From: Aptenodytes patagonicus | Lineage: Eukaryota; Chordata; Aves; Sphenisciformes; Spheniscidae | Assembly: GCF_965638725.1 (NCBI RefSeq) | Contig: NC_134950.1 | Coordinates: 84,480,157 to 84,544,156, forward strand | Direction of reading: 5' to 3' | Length of the DNA: 64,000 bases | Shown here: one piece after another, positions 13,174 through 26,300 of the stretch | How positions within the stretch are numbered: the stretch's first letter is position 1 | Layout: each line of letters begins with the position of its first letter | The notes under the pieces: generated by a model | What the model was told of the DNA's origin: nothing | Seen by the model: the letters and a program-made list of their open reading frames with translations, nothing else | Database searches by the model: none | Position numbers and translations under genes: made by a program

Positions 13174-13750
13174 TGTCGTGGTTTAACCCCAGTCGGCAAC
13201 CAAGCACCACACAGCCGCTCGCTCACTCTCCCACCCCCCGGTGGGATGGGGGAGAGAATCGGAAGAGCGAAAGGAAGAAAACTCGTGGGTTGAGATAAAA
13301 ACCGTTTAATAATTAAAATAAAATAACAACAACAACAACAATAAATTGTAATGAAAACAACAAGAGAGAGAACGAGAGGAACAAAACCCACAAAAAACAA
13401 GTGATGCAACCGCTCACCACCCCACCGACCGATGCCCAGCCAGTCCCCGAGCAGCGGTCACCGCCCCCCGGCCAGCTTTCCCCAGTTTATGTACTGAGCA
13501 TGACGTCACATGGTAAGGAATGTCCCTTTGGCCAGTTTGGCTGTGCCCCCTCCCAGCTTCTTGTGCACCTCCAGCCTTCTCAGTCGGTAGAGCATGGGGA
13601 GCTGAAAAGTCCTTGACTAGTGTAAGCACTGCTTAGCAACAACTAAAGCATCGGTGTGTTACCAACATTGTTCTCATCCTAAATCCAAAACACAGCACTG
13701 TACCAGCTGCTAGGAAGGAAATTAACTCTATCCCAGCTGAAATCAGGACA
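13174..13750 (-). mobile_element. Solo LTR, avian ERVL-type family A, complete with target duplication
   Basis: A 577-bp unit flanked by a perfect 5-bp target-site duplication, acagc at 13169-13173 and 13751-13755. Read on the minus strand it starts TGTCCTGATTTCAGCTGGG and ends GGGTTAAACCACGACA. It aligns end to end with the plus-strand copy at 40845-41402. Internal signals on the minus strand are a decayed TATA region (plus 13486-13493), an ATTAAA poly(A) signal (plus 13305-13310) and an intact palindromic TGACGTCA (13501-13508). A 5-bp duplication is typical of ERVL rather than ERV1 (4 bp) or ERVK (6 bp). No retroviral internal region is attached, so it is a recombination-derived solo LTR. 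Short open frames within it are not genes. Confidence 0.9.
13501..13508. promoter_or_regulatory. CRE-like palindrome in LTR family A copy
   Basis: Perfect TGACGTCA within the U3-like part of the minus-strand LTR, next to the decayed TATA region. The same position in the other copy reads tgaagtca (41101-41108). CREB/ATF proteins bind this octamer; use here is inferred. Confidence 0.45.
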
Positions 13751-16700
13751 ACAGCGGACCAAAAGGTGTCTCCTAATTATCAGCCATATGCAGTTCCCTC
13801 TGACTTTAATAGGAAAAGGTCTTTCCTTGTTGTAGGAGGTCAGTTTCTGAATTATACTGTGTATTCCTTTCTGGTTTAAGTTTTCTTATGAGACTCATCA
13901 CAGAAGAGGTAGGAAATACTTTTACTGCCGTCCCTCTGTACAGATAACTGCTTGCTTACGTTGTAAAACATCAAGGCTATAACTATTAGCAGCGTCACTG
14001 CACCATTTCCCCCCTAGTGTTACCGAAGTAAACATTTCCATAACAGGTATCACAAAAGCTCCCTAGGGAAGAAAAGTATGTATTGTAATGCGGGAAGGTT
14101 TCCTTTGCTTGCTTTCAGAACTGTTAACACCATGTCCTTGCCGCTCTGATTAATTGCCCTGCTTTTACCATGATCAGCACATTTACCATTAGGCTGGCCA
14201 GCTGTCAAGCTAAGTTCAATCACAGTAGACAAGGCCATCTCAAGAAGATATAAGGCCCAAATCTCCCAGCCCTGCTTATTCTGGGCAGAAAAAAGCTCCT
14301 TCCCCCGTAACTAATGGTACTGGCTTAATTAACGTAACTCGAATAGGGCATTGCACAACAGCAGAATTGAATCAATTTTCTTTGTTTTTTACAGAACAAA
14401 TTGTATGCAATTTAGATAGTGGAATTGCTTATGCACCCAATATTCAATTACATCTGGCTCTAGAGGAGAAAACACTTATCGGACAAATTGGATATCACTT
14501 TGCCTACTTCTGAAATGCACACATCGATATCAATGCGCAACAGGAAATCGGCACGCAGGGGAGAGGGAGTGGGGAGCTGGTTTTCTTACAGGTCTTTGCA
14601 TCGCTACTTACCACTGCACTCTTACAATGGAGAGAGCAGATACAACTGTCATCCAGAAGTGTCATTTCAGAAACAAACAGAGGACTCAAACATCCTCCCC
14701 TTTTTTTGGTGGTGGGGAGTGAATTCTGTGTCTTGACTGAGATAATCCTGCTGTGATTTGAGAAAGTCTCAATCCATGACGTCAGGTTCCAGCCCCTGTA
14801 TTATGCAGCAGCTCGGCACGCATATGCTTTCTCTCACTTCATGGACCAACTCACGTGGTGCTGCTTCGCTATGTTGCTCCTATGATTTTTCTCACTGCCG
14901 CTAGCAACCTCATTCTTCTTTTCAGACAAAATGACTGGGGAACACGTAGGGTATTGTGGCTTATTGAAGTTGGATATTTTTCAGATTTCAGGGATAAACA
15001 GATGTGTGCATGTACACTGGGAGCCCAGTCCGGATCTCATGAGGAACCCCTTGGCCATCAAGTAACCCAATCTGCTTGCAGACTGCAAAGCCTGAACTTT
15101 GATTTAGAAATAATACCAGTGAAGTGAGCTCCTTTGTGGAAAATTACCCATTCCCCTATCATCTGTAGTGAAACTCATATTTACACTACCTAGCGTTCAA
15201 ATGTCTATTTAAAACAGCTGGTTTATGGGGGCAGGGGAGGAAGGCTGCAGCACATCTACTCTTAGGACATTGTTGTCTCTTGCTGCCTACTAGTTTCTCT
15301 CTTCCTCTGCTAAAACTCAAGCTCTGTAGGGACAAATCAGTCTCTGAGTACTGTGCATGAAAGAATAGACTTTCAATGCCAGGACAGCAATTACAGTTTA
15401 GGTCTAATAATTTTGATTTCTAGAGAATTAATGTAAGTAGGTTGAAACAGCCTAAAAAGTATAGTATAGTTGACATAGCACAAGTATTTCACTGTCCCAA
15501 AGTAGCTGGTATACAGGTGGCTGGATTTTTACAATAGCTGCTTGGTAAAAGTTCTTAAGACCTGAGGTCATTGCAACGGGGACAGCTGATGCTTTCTCTG
15601 ACACTTAGAGATGGCTGACATGGTTTTTACCAGGTAAGCCAGATGGGAGTATTTTCTGGGTTGAATAAGCCAGAGTTGTACCCTGCTTGTTACTACTGAA
15701 AGTCACTTTTTTTCCTTTTTGGTACATGCCACCATTATGATCTTCTAGATTCAGATATTTTAATCCTTTAGCTTTCTCCAAAAACAATAGCCAACCGTTA
15801 CTGGAGGATTTGCAGTGTGCACATGGAAACTTGTATGAGATGCTTCTGTTCTTTTCTCATGGTCAGAGTCAGAGTCTGGCTCTGAGCTCAGGTTCCTAGA
15901 GGTGGATTTCTGTATTACTTGGTCCTCTTTAAATAAAACTTGCATTTAAATATACTGTGGTTTAATAAAGGCTCTCCAGAAAAATCTAGTCTCTCCTCTG
16001 TAATATTTCTCACTTCTGCTCTAATTTCTCCTTTAAACACCAGTATGCAATTCACTGGTATTAATCTGTGGACTTTACACTGCAGAAGAGGACAAATAAG
16101 TGACTGCTCACAAATAAATGTAGTTATCCCCTTTTCCAGATACCATCAAGGCTAATTTATCTAACTTGCAGATGAGACCAAGGAAAGGTTAGATTGTAAG
16201 TGAGAATGGGTTCGCTTTTATACAAGTGGAAAAAAATATTTAATCATAGCACACTTCTTCTCTGTGGGTTGTAGCATTATCAGCGCTCTGGGTTAAAATA
16301 GCGTTATTGCTTGCTCTTGTACAGCAGCAGCATCCTCGGCTTTAGTTTTGCAGAGGAAACATCTACATGACTGTCGATGCTGAGATAGTACATACAGCAT
16401 AAGCCTAAGACTAATAGCCCAGAGCAAGCATGACTGCAGAGAAACAACATACTAAAGTAGAGGAGGAAAGGTTGCATAGAGGAGCCAAAGTGCTAATGTT
16501 TCTATGATTAATAATCACCTACTGCCTGTTCCACTTTACCAAATGCTACTGAAAATAATGATGTACCTTCAGCGTAATGAATTTCCCCCAGCCCATCTGA
16601 AAATCTCTTTATCTGGGTATTTTGGCTGTCCTCCACTTTGGCTGAGTAGAACTGTTTCGTCATTGTGAAACCACTTGAGAATTTGAGTTGAACAGGACAA

Positions 16701-17279
16701 AAGGAAAAAACAAAAATCTGAAAGAGCAAATGGCAGCTCAGTTTGAAAGAGACTTCATGTAAGCAGAGAGGCCCAGGCTGGCAAAAGCTAAAACGCTACA
16801 GGGTCTTAAGTTTCTTTGTACAATCTGGATGACCATTTTTTCAGAAATACGCCTTTTCTTTTATAAAGAAAGTCTCTATAAAAAGGTTAGAGGTTTTCTC
16901 CTTTCCAAATCTGGCCTCAAAATCTTAATCACTGGCTTTATATTTTCTTTCTAAAACTTTGTATACAGCTACAGTTTATATAGCAGGGAAATACATTCAA
17001 ACCTAAAACCATACTAAGATGAATTAAGGATTTGGGTTGACTCTAGCGGCCTGGAAACTTGTGATTCTAGCCAAACCTTCATCCTCAACTCATCCTGTTC
17101 TGGTCAAGCACCTGGCTTGTATGGTTTTGCAGCGCCACGTCTCTGCCTTTGTTTCTGAGAGACGTAGGAGAGAGTTCGTACGCTTTCACACAGGTCTGAG
17201 CTCTCACGCTGTGCCTGCCCAAGCTCTGGTGGGCACTGGGGCCTCACTGGTGGTGGGCTGCCTGGCTGGCAGCTTTGAG

Positions 17280-17297
17280 ACACACACACACACACAA
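17280..17297 (+). repeat. (CA)n microsatellite
   Basis: Eight to nine ac units, uninterrupted. Confidence 0.9.
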
Positions 17298-17691
17298 ATT
17301 TACCCCCTCGATCAAAATGAAGGTGTTTGAATGCATGCAGTAGAACCAGAGTTTCAATACGGTGTTTCTGTAAATATTTTCCTGGAAACAGTGTCTGCCT
17401 GACTGAATCCGCATATGTTTTTCTACACTGTATCTTTACTTATCGAATTAATTGAATTCAAGCCAGCATCAAATGCTGGATTCATATTTAGTACAAGTTT
17501 AATATTATCCTGGAGATTTAGAGTGAGGATGCTGTTATATCACATTACATTTAAGTAGGCTTTAAAAGCTTCTGCTGGAGAGCAGAGGCTCCTTGTGATA
17601 TGCTGTGTATGCACAGCGAGGAAGCTGTATATTAAAATAAAAAAAATGTAAAAATCTAAAATCTAACCTAACTACATAAAGGGTGAGGGAG

Positions 17692-17795
17692 ATCCAGGCA
17701 CAGAGAAGCAACGTGAGTAAAAATCATCAGCAGAACTGGGATGAAAACCTAGGTACCTGTTTGCCAGTGTCCCTTTCCATCAGTAATTTTGTTTG
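17692..17795 (-). repeat. Possible ancient MIR-like SINE fragment
   Basis: The plus strand reads cacagagaagcaacgtgagt, then cagcagaactgggatgaaaa and cctaggtacctgt. This is the order found in the reverse complement of tRNA-derived MIR/core-SINE relics (small-stock, cagagctgggat, acccaggt). It is heavily diverged and called by eye only. Confidence 0.35.
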
Positions 17796-20093
17796 TCCTG
17801 TACTACCTTGGCCACTTAGCAACTGAACAGAAGAGATTTGGGGCTTTTTTTGTGATTTCTTCAACCAGTTAATGATTCACACTGTCAACATGTTTGAGTT
17901 TTTTTGTAAATATGCAAATACCAGCCTTACTAGAAAGTTAAGGATGGAATGATATTTTTTTGAAAAGAGTCATCAGACGATGGGCATCGAATGACTTTCA
18001 GATATGAATGGAAGTACCTCCTAAACAAATTGTAACCAAAAAGAATGAAAACCAGAAATGGCATTCTTGTATTATTTCAAGGAAAGATAATTCCCACCCC
18101 CCACCCAAATCAACAATTTTCTGTTTTCTTTCAGCTGATTCAAATTTAAAGTGGGAGAAATTTCTGAGTTGAGGAGGATAGCCAAGAAGCTAGATAGCAT
18201 CATGTACACCAGGGGCTTAAGAGTTTTCACATACTTTCTTGCATCATATCCAGAAGTTATTGGATAAGCTGTGTTATGGAACATGGTAAAAATTGTACAC
18301 GTAGCAAAAAGAACCAGTGTTCATTTTGAAGATGGTGGTTATAAAGGGGTGCAACATTGAAACAGGGATATTGCCTCTAAAAACTGCCCGGTTCTTCATA
18401 TGTAGTGAAGTACTCAAGAAGATGCACTATAGTAGGCTTAAACATTAATATTTCACTTCACCATAAAACACGTTTTCTAAAACTGGGTGTACTGATCATC
18501 CCAAGTGTCTATTTTAAATCATCTACTGTTAATGCATTTTTCACTCAGGCTCTAATTTTAGAAGTGCTTTCCAGCTCTGTAGTGTTGGCATCTGGGAATC
18601 TTTATAACAATATCTATAAATACCCAAGATCGATAATGTGGTTCTTCTGGGCAATGTTCTTACCTAGAAAGATATGCAGGGAGTATTATTCACCATGTGG
18701 TTAGTACATGTTTCTCAGTTGCAAACAAACTGTAGGTAAAGAGATCATCAGACAACAAAAGCTAAGTTACAACTGGTCCTAAAGATGAATCGCCCTGCCT
18801 TTCCAAAGGATTAATTTTATCATACATGAAGAGGAAACAAAGAAAATGGGAAATGAAAAAAAAAAGGCAATACAGAAATACAAAATGCAAATATAAAAGG
18901 ACTGGGAATCCTACAAGTTTGGAAGCTCCCATATTTGGGCTGCCTTATACCCTACTCAGAAAAATGGATGTTCTGCTGACATGAAAAATTCTGCGTTTTT
19001 CAGCTAACTCCGTATTTGAATACATACTACAGATTGGAGGGCTAGGGCCACACAATAAATCAGGTTTGTAGCCTGGTAGTTCTTGGAAAACCTCATTTCA
19101 AAATCAATTTTCCTGTGTGTAAAGGGATGTGATGTGGTAGCTTGCATCTGTTTCCCATGGAAAAATCTTTTTATAATGGAATGCCTAACAAAGCTTCATT
19201 TCCTTGCTGAGAACAGACTCAAAACTAGACAAGCAAGTGTTTTATACAGTGTTAAGGTAGCAATGAGTTGGCGAATCCATAGAAAACAATTCCTTAAATA
19301 TCCAAATTAGTTTTGCAATAAATAGTTGTTCACAAGATTTGTCATGACCTCGGGGGTTTTTCGCGGCTGAATACTCGGATGGGTGCGCTAGTTGCACACA
19401 TCCTTTTCATGGCCTTGCCACCTCCAGGGCAAAAAGGGAAAGCTTTGCTTTTCAAGACTTCTCAGCAAGAGAAGGAATTGAATCCCAGCCTCCTATGGCA
19501 TGGAGGAGTCAACTAATGACAGAGCTGCTGAGTGTCCTTCCGTCGTGCTCAATCTGGCAGAGAGACTTTGAGTGTTTACTTCATTCAGCCCTACATGTGA
19601 GGGAGGGAGAGGAATAGCAACCTGCAGTTTGTGGTGGGAATTATGGATAAGCTTTGCTGTGTTGCTATTGGTAGGTGATGCGATTTGGGCAGCTCTCAGT
19701 GTGTAAAGGGATCTCCCTGGCAGCGACCAAGGTAGCTCACAACCCTTATATGACGGCTGAACTGAAACATTTTAGACTTGTATTAAAGCAGCAAGACGGA
19801 CTTAGCTACCCACTGTGGCAGTATTTAGGCACCTGAGGTAATTAGACTCTCTCAAAGCTCATTATGAGCAAATCAGGTTACCTTCACCATGGATGAGGCT
19901 CAAGATTTAGTACTAGGACCAGGGACTCTCCTACAAACCCAAACACCACAACAGGCAGACTCGCTGTGGGGGTGCACTGTCCCCTGGGCCAGGCGGCCAC
20001 CAAGTCTGGGATGAATCTGAAAAATTGAAAGGTTCTCATAAGTGGAGGAGAGGAAAGGGGAAAGCGGTCTTGCACTAGCTGTTAGGAAGTTGC

Positions 20094-20336
20094 TTGCAAG
20101 CAGTAGTGGAGAAGTTAGAAGAGGAGATATGTAAGAACAAAATGCTAGAAAGAGAAAAAGAAGGAGCTATAAAAAATAACATGATGTATAAAACACAATG
20201 TACGCAACTAGAAAATCAAAACAGGTTCTTAGAACCAGACCTGCAGCTTCAGATCACAGCCAATTCTCACATGCATAGGTATCATTTACTATGGTCTACT
20301 CAAATAGACCCTGTTAAAGTGATGGTTGCTATGTAG
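20094..20336 (+). pseudogene. Short coiled-coil frame, possible retroviral gag relic
   Basis: An 80-residue frame starting MQAVVEKLEEEICKNKMLER. It is rich in E/K/L heptads over residues 1-55, followed by HMHRYHLLWSTQIDPVKVMV and a stop. Beyond the stop another frame continues with an acidic stretch (PDSPDPPHGDDSNDPG, near 20394-20445), as if a longer coding sequence had suffered a frameshift. A coiled coil followed by an acidic linker is compatible with gag of some avian endogenous retroviruses, but no matrix, capsid or zinc-knuckle motif is visible. An AATAAA lies downstream at about 20786. It could equally be a chance frame. No function is assigned. Confidence 0.3.
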
Positions 20337-23300
20337 CCTGAATGCATTCCTGAATTCCTGACAATGAATAGTCAGGAATTGTCTGGCTTGAACCTGATTC
20401 TCCCGATCCTCCTCATGGTGATGATTCAAATGATCCAGGACATCAGGAGGCCACTGTGATGGCCACATGCATGGACCACCCCTGGGAGGCCCCACGGACT
20501 CGACTGTGCCACTTCTGCTCTTGTGCTTGGTGTAAAGCCAATCGCTTACTTTTAGGGTCAGGAAGGAAACTTCCCCAGATCACAGTGGCTGGGACAAGGC
20601 AGGTTTTTCACCATCCTTTGCAGCACGGAGCGCCAGCTGCCTGCCACCATCACTTGGGTCCACCTTCTTCAAGTCACTTCTCATGTAGGCAGGCTCCTCG
20701 TGCCCTGCTCCCATCTTGCCTCTCCACACCTCCCACATCTGCCTGGGAAGAGATTTTTCCTCTTTTTTATATTGCATTTTTATCTCAATAAAAATCGGTT
20801 TAAATTTGATTTGAACTGTATGAGTTAAGAGTTTTTTTCATTCTAAGAGGTTTGCACTATCAATATAAAACACTGTCCGAGCTTAGACATAAGAATCCAG
20901 CTGGTAGTGCCAAAATGTCATATGTCCTTGCAAGCATTACCACCAGGGGTGGGGGAAGCTGCTGAAGCTTTCCCACAGATAAGGGAAGAGCTACCATGAA
21001 TGTCAGGAGAATTAATTTCTTGCACTCTGATGCCAGAGGATGAGGATGGGAGCACCATAAACCCATGCGCCGTAAGGGTAGCGGCATGGAGCTCCTCAGG
21101 AGAGCCTCTGCTCTCACTGCGGGTAGGGAGGGAGCTGAGCCCAAGTTTAGGAGGTTAGGTGTCAAGCAGGGCTGTCTGCTAGGTTCATCAGGGTCCACCT
21201 CATTCAGCCCTTTTCCTGGTAATCAAGAGGCCGCAAACAATCGGAGAATTCGTGTCCTCCCATGGGTCACTGGCAGAGGCTTCTTCCTGCCTTCTTACAC
21301 ATTTTCCTTTCAATAAAGGAGTGGAAGATAAATCAAGTTTTCCATTTTGGACAGCTGGAGGATGTCTTTTAAAGGAAGCAACTCTGTGTTCAAGAACAAA
21401 ACCCTGTGCGCAGCAATGCCTTTTGGTCTTGCCAGGATTATCTCCAAAGGATAAAATTTCCCTTGAACTTGAGGAGGGAAATGGTCAGTGAACGGCAAAA
21501 GATCCTAGTGGTATGGCTACGCTGAATACCCAGAGGCGTCTCAATCTGACGTCTGGCAGCTCCACAGGTTTCAGCATTTTTGAGCCCTCAAAGCTGGCAT
21601 GCCAATGAGGCATTGGGAGGGAGAAAGAAAATGTAATGGGTTAGCAGGACAGTGTTGGGCACAGACACTGTGCCAGCAGCGAGCTATAGCTTAGACATGA
21701 TGCCAGGCTTATATTCCCACATTATAGTGAACATATGGTACATCCTATAGTCAACGCTGGCTGTTGCTTTCCCCACCCAGAAGTGAAGGAAAGGGCAGGC
21801 AGCATCTGAGACCCACGAATGCAGGCACCCGGGAGACGGTTGTGACACTTTGCAAACAGATTAAAGGAGAACAGCTGGTCAATGCTGTTTTGCCGCCTGT
21901 TTCCGCTCAGGACTAATCCCAATCTACTGCAGCCTTCTCTGAAGTAGCTTCTGCTAGGATTACTTCGTGTCCCTCCTGTTGTCCCCCTACCTCTGCCTGC
22001 CCAGACATGGCCTCTCCTTCTCTGCACGTAGACTTGTTTCCAGGTGGGAGTTTGGTAAGTGCCGCCTGTGTTTTCTGCAAAGCTACAATAGAAGAGGAGA
22101 TGAAGCTCTTTCCCCTCCCACTGGAGACAGTCAGCTCTGCCGGTCGCAGTGCCCCAGAGCAGGGCAGCGAGATGTGAGGGGGGTCCTAGGCACCGGGGGG
22201 AAGGCCAGCAGCAGAAGAGCTGGCCTGTGCCTGGAGGGAGTGAGGGAATATTTGGGCATCCTTAGGCTTGGAGCCACTAACGAGGTAAGAAAGCAGTCCA
22301 TCCACTGCCAGGGAGCTCAGTTTGTCCTTCCTGGCAGGGCATGCCTGGCTCCAGCTGGTGGTGGTGGTGCAATCAGATCCAGCAATGTCCTGAGGGCTGG
22401 GCTTTACGTGCAGTCCCTCTCCTGAGGAGCATCATCCTCACAGGCTGTTTTTTGAGGTCACAGAGTGCAGCAGTAAAAGGATGCAGCACTGCAGCCATCA
22501 CAGCTCCTTCTTGCTGCTGCTGAAGGGCAGTACATATGAAGGGCCTGGGCAGGGGAGGAAACAAATTCTATCTCCAAGAAATCTGGTTACTTTCCTTTTT
22601 CCTTCTGGTGGGGCTACTGCATTTTTCCACCCATGGGGCATGATGAACAAGGCGTACTGATGAGAAAGGAAAGGCAGAATGGGGAGACGTAGCAAAAGAA
22701 CAAAGGCCTGTTCAGCTGAATTGTGCAACCGATGGTCATGTTTTCTGTGCACATAACAGGACAGCTGCTGGCCTCTGATGGTTTCCGTAGGGCACAATGC
22801 GCCTCAGCTCTTGAGGTTGCTGTGGCATGAGCAGACTCCACGTCAGCTGGGGAAACAGAGGCAAATGCTGACATGCGGCTCCTTAACTACAGCATTTAGC
22901 TCATCTGGATGATGCTTGGGAAGAGACTGTCTGACCTCTACCCCTTCCACCAGCAGGGTGAAGGCTCAAGAGCTGAATGCTAGTTTGACCTAAATGGTGA
23001 GTTTAAAGCTGTCCTATCATGCAAAGCACCTTTCAGTGTGTGAGGCATGGTGTGTCTGGGGCTTTTCTTGAGTGATGGGTTAGAAACTGCCACAAAACCC
23101 ATGAGAATTTGGGAAGAGGACAGGAAAACTAATTTAACCTTATGAATGACTGGAAATGGTGGATTGGTCATTAGGGGTTGTTACTTACCATGAGATTGTG
23201 TTTGCATTTTTTAAAAAAGTGTTTTAATTGTTAAACAACATGAAGCACACTTTCCTCCACTGGAGTAAATGGGTGTTTTATTAAATATGTAAAACCCTAC

Positions 23301-26300
23301 GAAGGTGATAAACACTTGATGTGAGGATAAATGTTGAACAGGTCTCTTAGAAACTCTTGTTTCATGGACAAATGCCAAATTGTCATTAGCGGCAAACTGG
23401 GATGTGGATAAATTACCTTAACGTCCGGGAGTGAGTGATAGCCCAGATGTGTTTAGTGGGAACAAACACCCCACCCCAGTGTGCGCTGAATGTGAGGCAC
23501 TAGCTTGAAATGTCTCGCTAATATCTGCCCATGTACAGAAAAGTTTCCATTTCGAAGTGTAAAATCTTAGATAGATTCTTTTCTAAAGTTCATTAATTGG
23601 AGCTGAATCTGCATGGGACAAGAAACAGCAAAGTCTAACAAGAAATGCTACCCGGAGGGAGCCAGTCTGTACCTGAATGATAGGTTTTCTTGTCTTGTTA
23701 GATCAGTACCTACTGCACGGTATGGGAAGCTATGTCTGAGGGGACAAAACACATTCTAGTAAAATTATTTGTGCCTTTTCTGGATTTAAGTGTTTTTTTT
23801 TAAAAAAGAGATGAGAGAGTTATATTCAGGGATGCTCCCTGATAGGAGAAATGCAAGTGGCACTGAATTTCTGTCCCTACACCAGACTCTAGCTACTATT
23901 CGTTTTGACTGGTTGCATTAGAGAAAAAAAAGCCAAGTGTGTCTGTGCATCTACACAGGAGGAGTTCATATGTTTGTGACTGACGGTAAAACTGGTTTGC
24001 TTATTCAGGTTACTGTGCGGTGTATAGGTTGTGGTGGGCCAGAGGGAGGACAGCTGCCTGTTTGTCAAGCCCTGACCACAGCTCTCTGGCTGAGCTGCGC
24101 CTGGGGGAAGGAAGGGACGCCTGAAGCGGAGCAGAAAGGCAAAGAGGGGCTGAGACCCACTGCAGGCATGCGGGTGAGGACTTGCCAGAGGCCCCTGGCT
24201 GCAGCGGCGAGCAGAGCCAAAGCCAGCCCCAGGGGTGACGGAGCCCGCTGAGGCTTCCCACAGACTGGGCCGGTTCCCAGGCAGCTGGTAGACAGCGCTG
24301 CATTAAGTGAAGCCCTACTGCAGGGGTGTGGGGAAGGGGGGACACCGCTCACATTCAGTTTGTCTCCTACAGCGGAGTTCAGTTTTCCCCTCTTTAAAGA
24401 CTTAGCTGCTCCAGTTCAACATTTTGAATTATAGCAAAATTTGGGTGAGGAGCATGTGGTGACTTTGATATGATCCCTTAGAAGAACCAAGTTCCTTGGT
24501 TTTGGCTGCATTTTTTTCCCCCTTTTTCAAAACTGGCAGGGCAAAAGTTGAAAATAAGGGAGAGGAGAAGTACTTTTTCCTCGAGAACTAGTGGTGGTCA
24601 GGCCTAGAAAATGGGACCTGTGGACTAATTATTCAACATAATTTTTGCTTTCACAAGTTTGGCTGTTCCTCTTCCAGCCTCATGTGTGGGACAAAGCAAG
24701 ATTTTGGGCCAGGAAGGAACTCTGGAAGCTGGAGAACGTTCTCCAGGTCACCAGGCCACTGCTGTCTGAGCCCCTTTCATTCACCTTAACTCTCGCTCTT
24801 GCAGTGACCTCGGTGGCATTTCTGGTCTCTGCCCATGGCTGATCCTGAATTCTGGCACCTAGACGGACCCGCCAGCATGGACCTGATTCAACACAGTTTG
24901 CTTGAACTGGTGTTCAAACAAGTTCTGTGGTTGGCTCCAGCCAGCTGCTTTCTGCTGAAAATGTCATTTTATGAAGCTTTTACAAATTTTCAACCAGCTG
25001 ATATGTCTTTTATCCTTCAGAGGACAGCCCCTCGAGCCCGCTGCTAAGGACTTCTGAACTAAGGGAGCAAATGGTGACAAGTCAGGGTCAAATTCAGCTA
25101 GAGTTAGTACATGCGGAGTCTCCAGGGGCAAGGATAGTTTCAGTCTGTCAGGCAAGAACTCGTTAAGTGGGAGGGTGATCATGGGTTTCCACATGCCTGC
25201 AGGATAGTTGACTGGCCACAGCGGGAGAAAACTATGCTGCTGATTGCTATTTTTCTGTTATCTGCAGGTGATCTTTGAAAGGTGTTTATGCTTCTCAGGG
25301 GCCCTAGTGTTTCCTTTTTAATTTTTTGCCATGCGACTGGTTTTAATGTATGCATCACCTTTAATTCAGACTGTGGTTGCACTCTGCAGTGCATTATAAA
25401 TATCTCTTCTTAAATCCAGGAGAAATGTCAGTATCCACCTGACAGATTTCTGAATGTAGAAAGATTCGAAACCTCATTTCTGATTTTAATGAAATGAAAT
25501 ACAAGTTTTACCAGTTTTTAAAGATTTCTCTGGTGTCCTCTCTAAGGTACTAATTCAGCCCTGAACACTGCATTATCTCCTCTTACACAACAGCTAACAG
25601 GTAATTCTAGGAACTGGTAACTCACTAGTGTTTTTTGAAATTGTTATGAGGTTTATGAAAATTAATTCTTTTATGTAAGGCAAACAAGAAAGATGAAATG
25701 GTTTAAAGAGCATCTTCATTTCTCTCCAGAAAACCTGTTAACAGTTCCTATTTTTCAAGCATTAGAAAATGCTCGTGTTTCTTAGGACATAATTATTGGA
25801 GTCACAGATCTGACAGATAATAACAAACTGTTTTCAAATATAGTCCACCAGAATTCTTCAGTTCTCACTGAAGTTCTTCAGTTCTTCAGTTAACGCCGTT
25901 AAGGTTTCAGAGGGAGAAGTATGCTTCTCAGTATAGTAGCCTCTGCTTGTATTGTCCTGTGCTGCTGTAGGTAGATTTGCGGTAGATTGCAATATTGGTA
26001 ATCATTCCTTGGATATGTCATTTACAGAATAATGATGCAATAAGCTAAGATATTCTAGAGTTAAAAAAACCCCAAAACATTATCAAGCAACTAGTATGAA
26101 ATGTCACCAACCAAATCACATACATTCTTTCCTCAAAATTTCTGTTGCAGTGGAGCCCAAGTTGCAAAGCAATTCCTGAGTAGCTAACAGCAGTTTGCTT
26201 TGCAATCATGATGGGTCCAATGGTACCTTATAAATGGAGTAAAAATATTCCTGTGAAGCTGTTGTGGCTTGATCTGGAGTGTAATCAGACTGGCAGAGCT

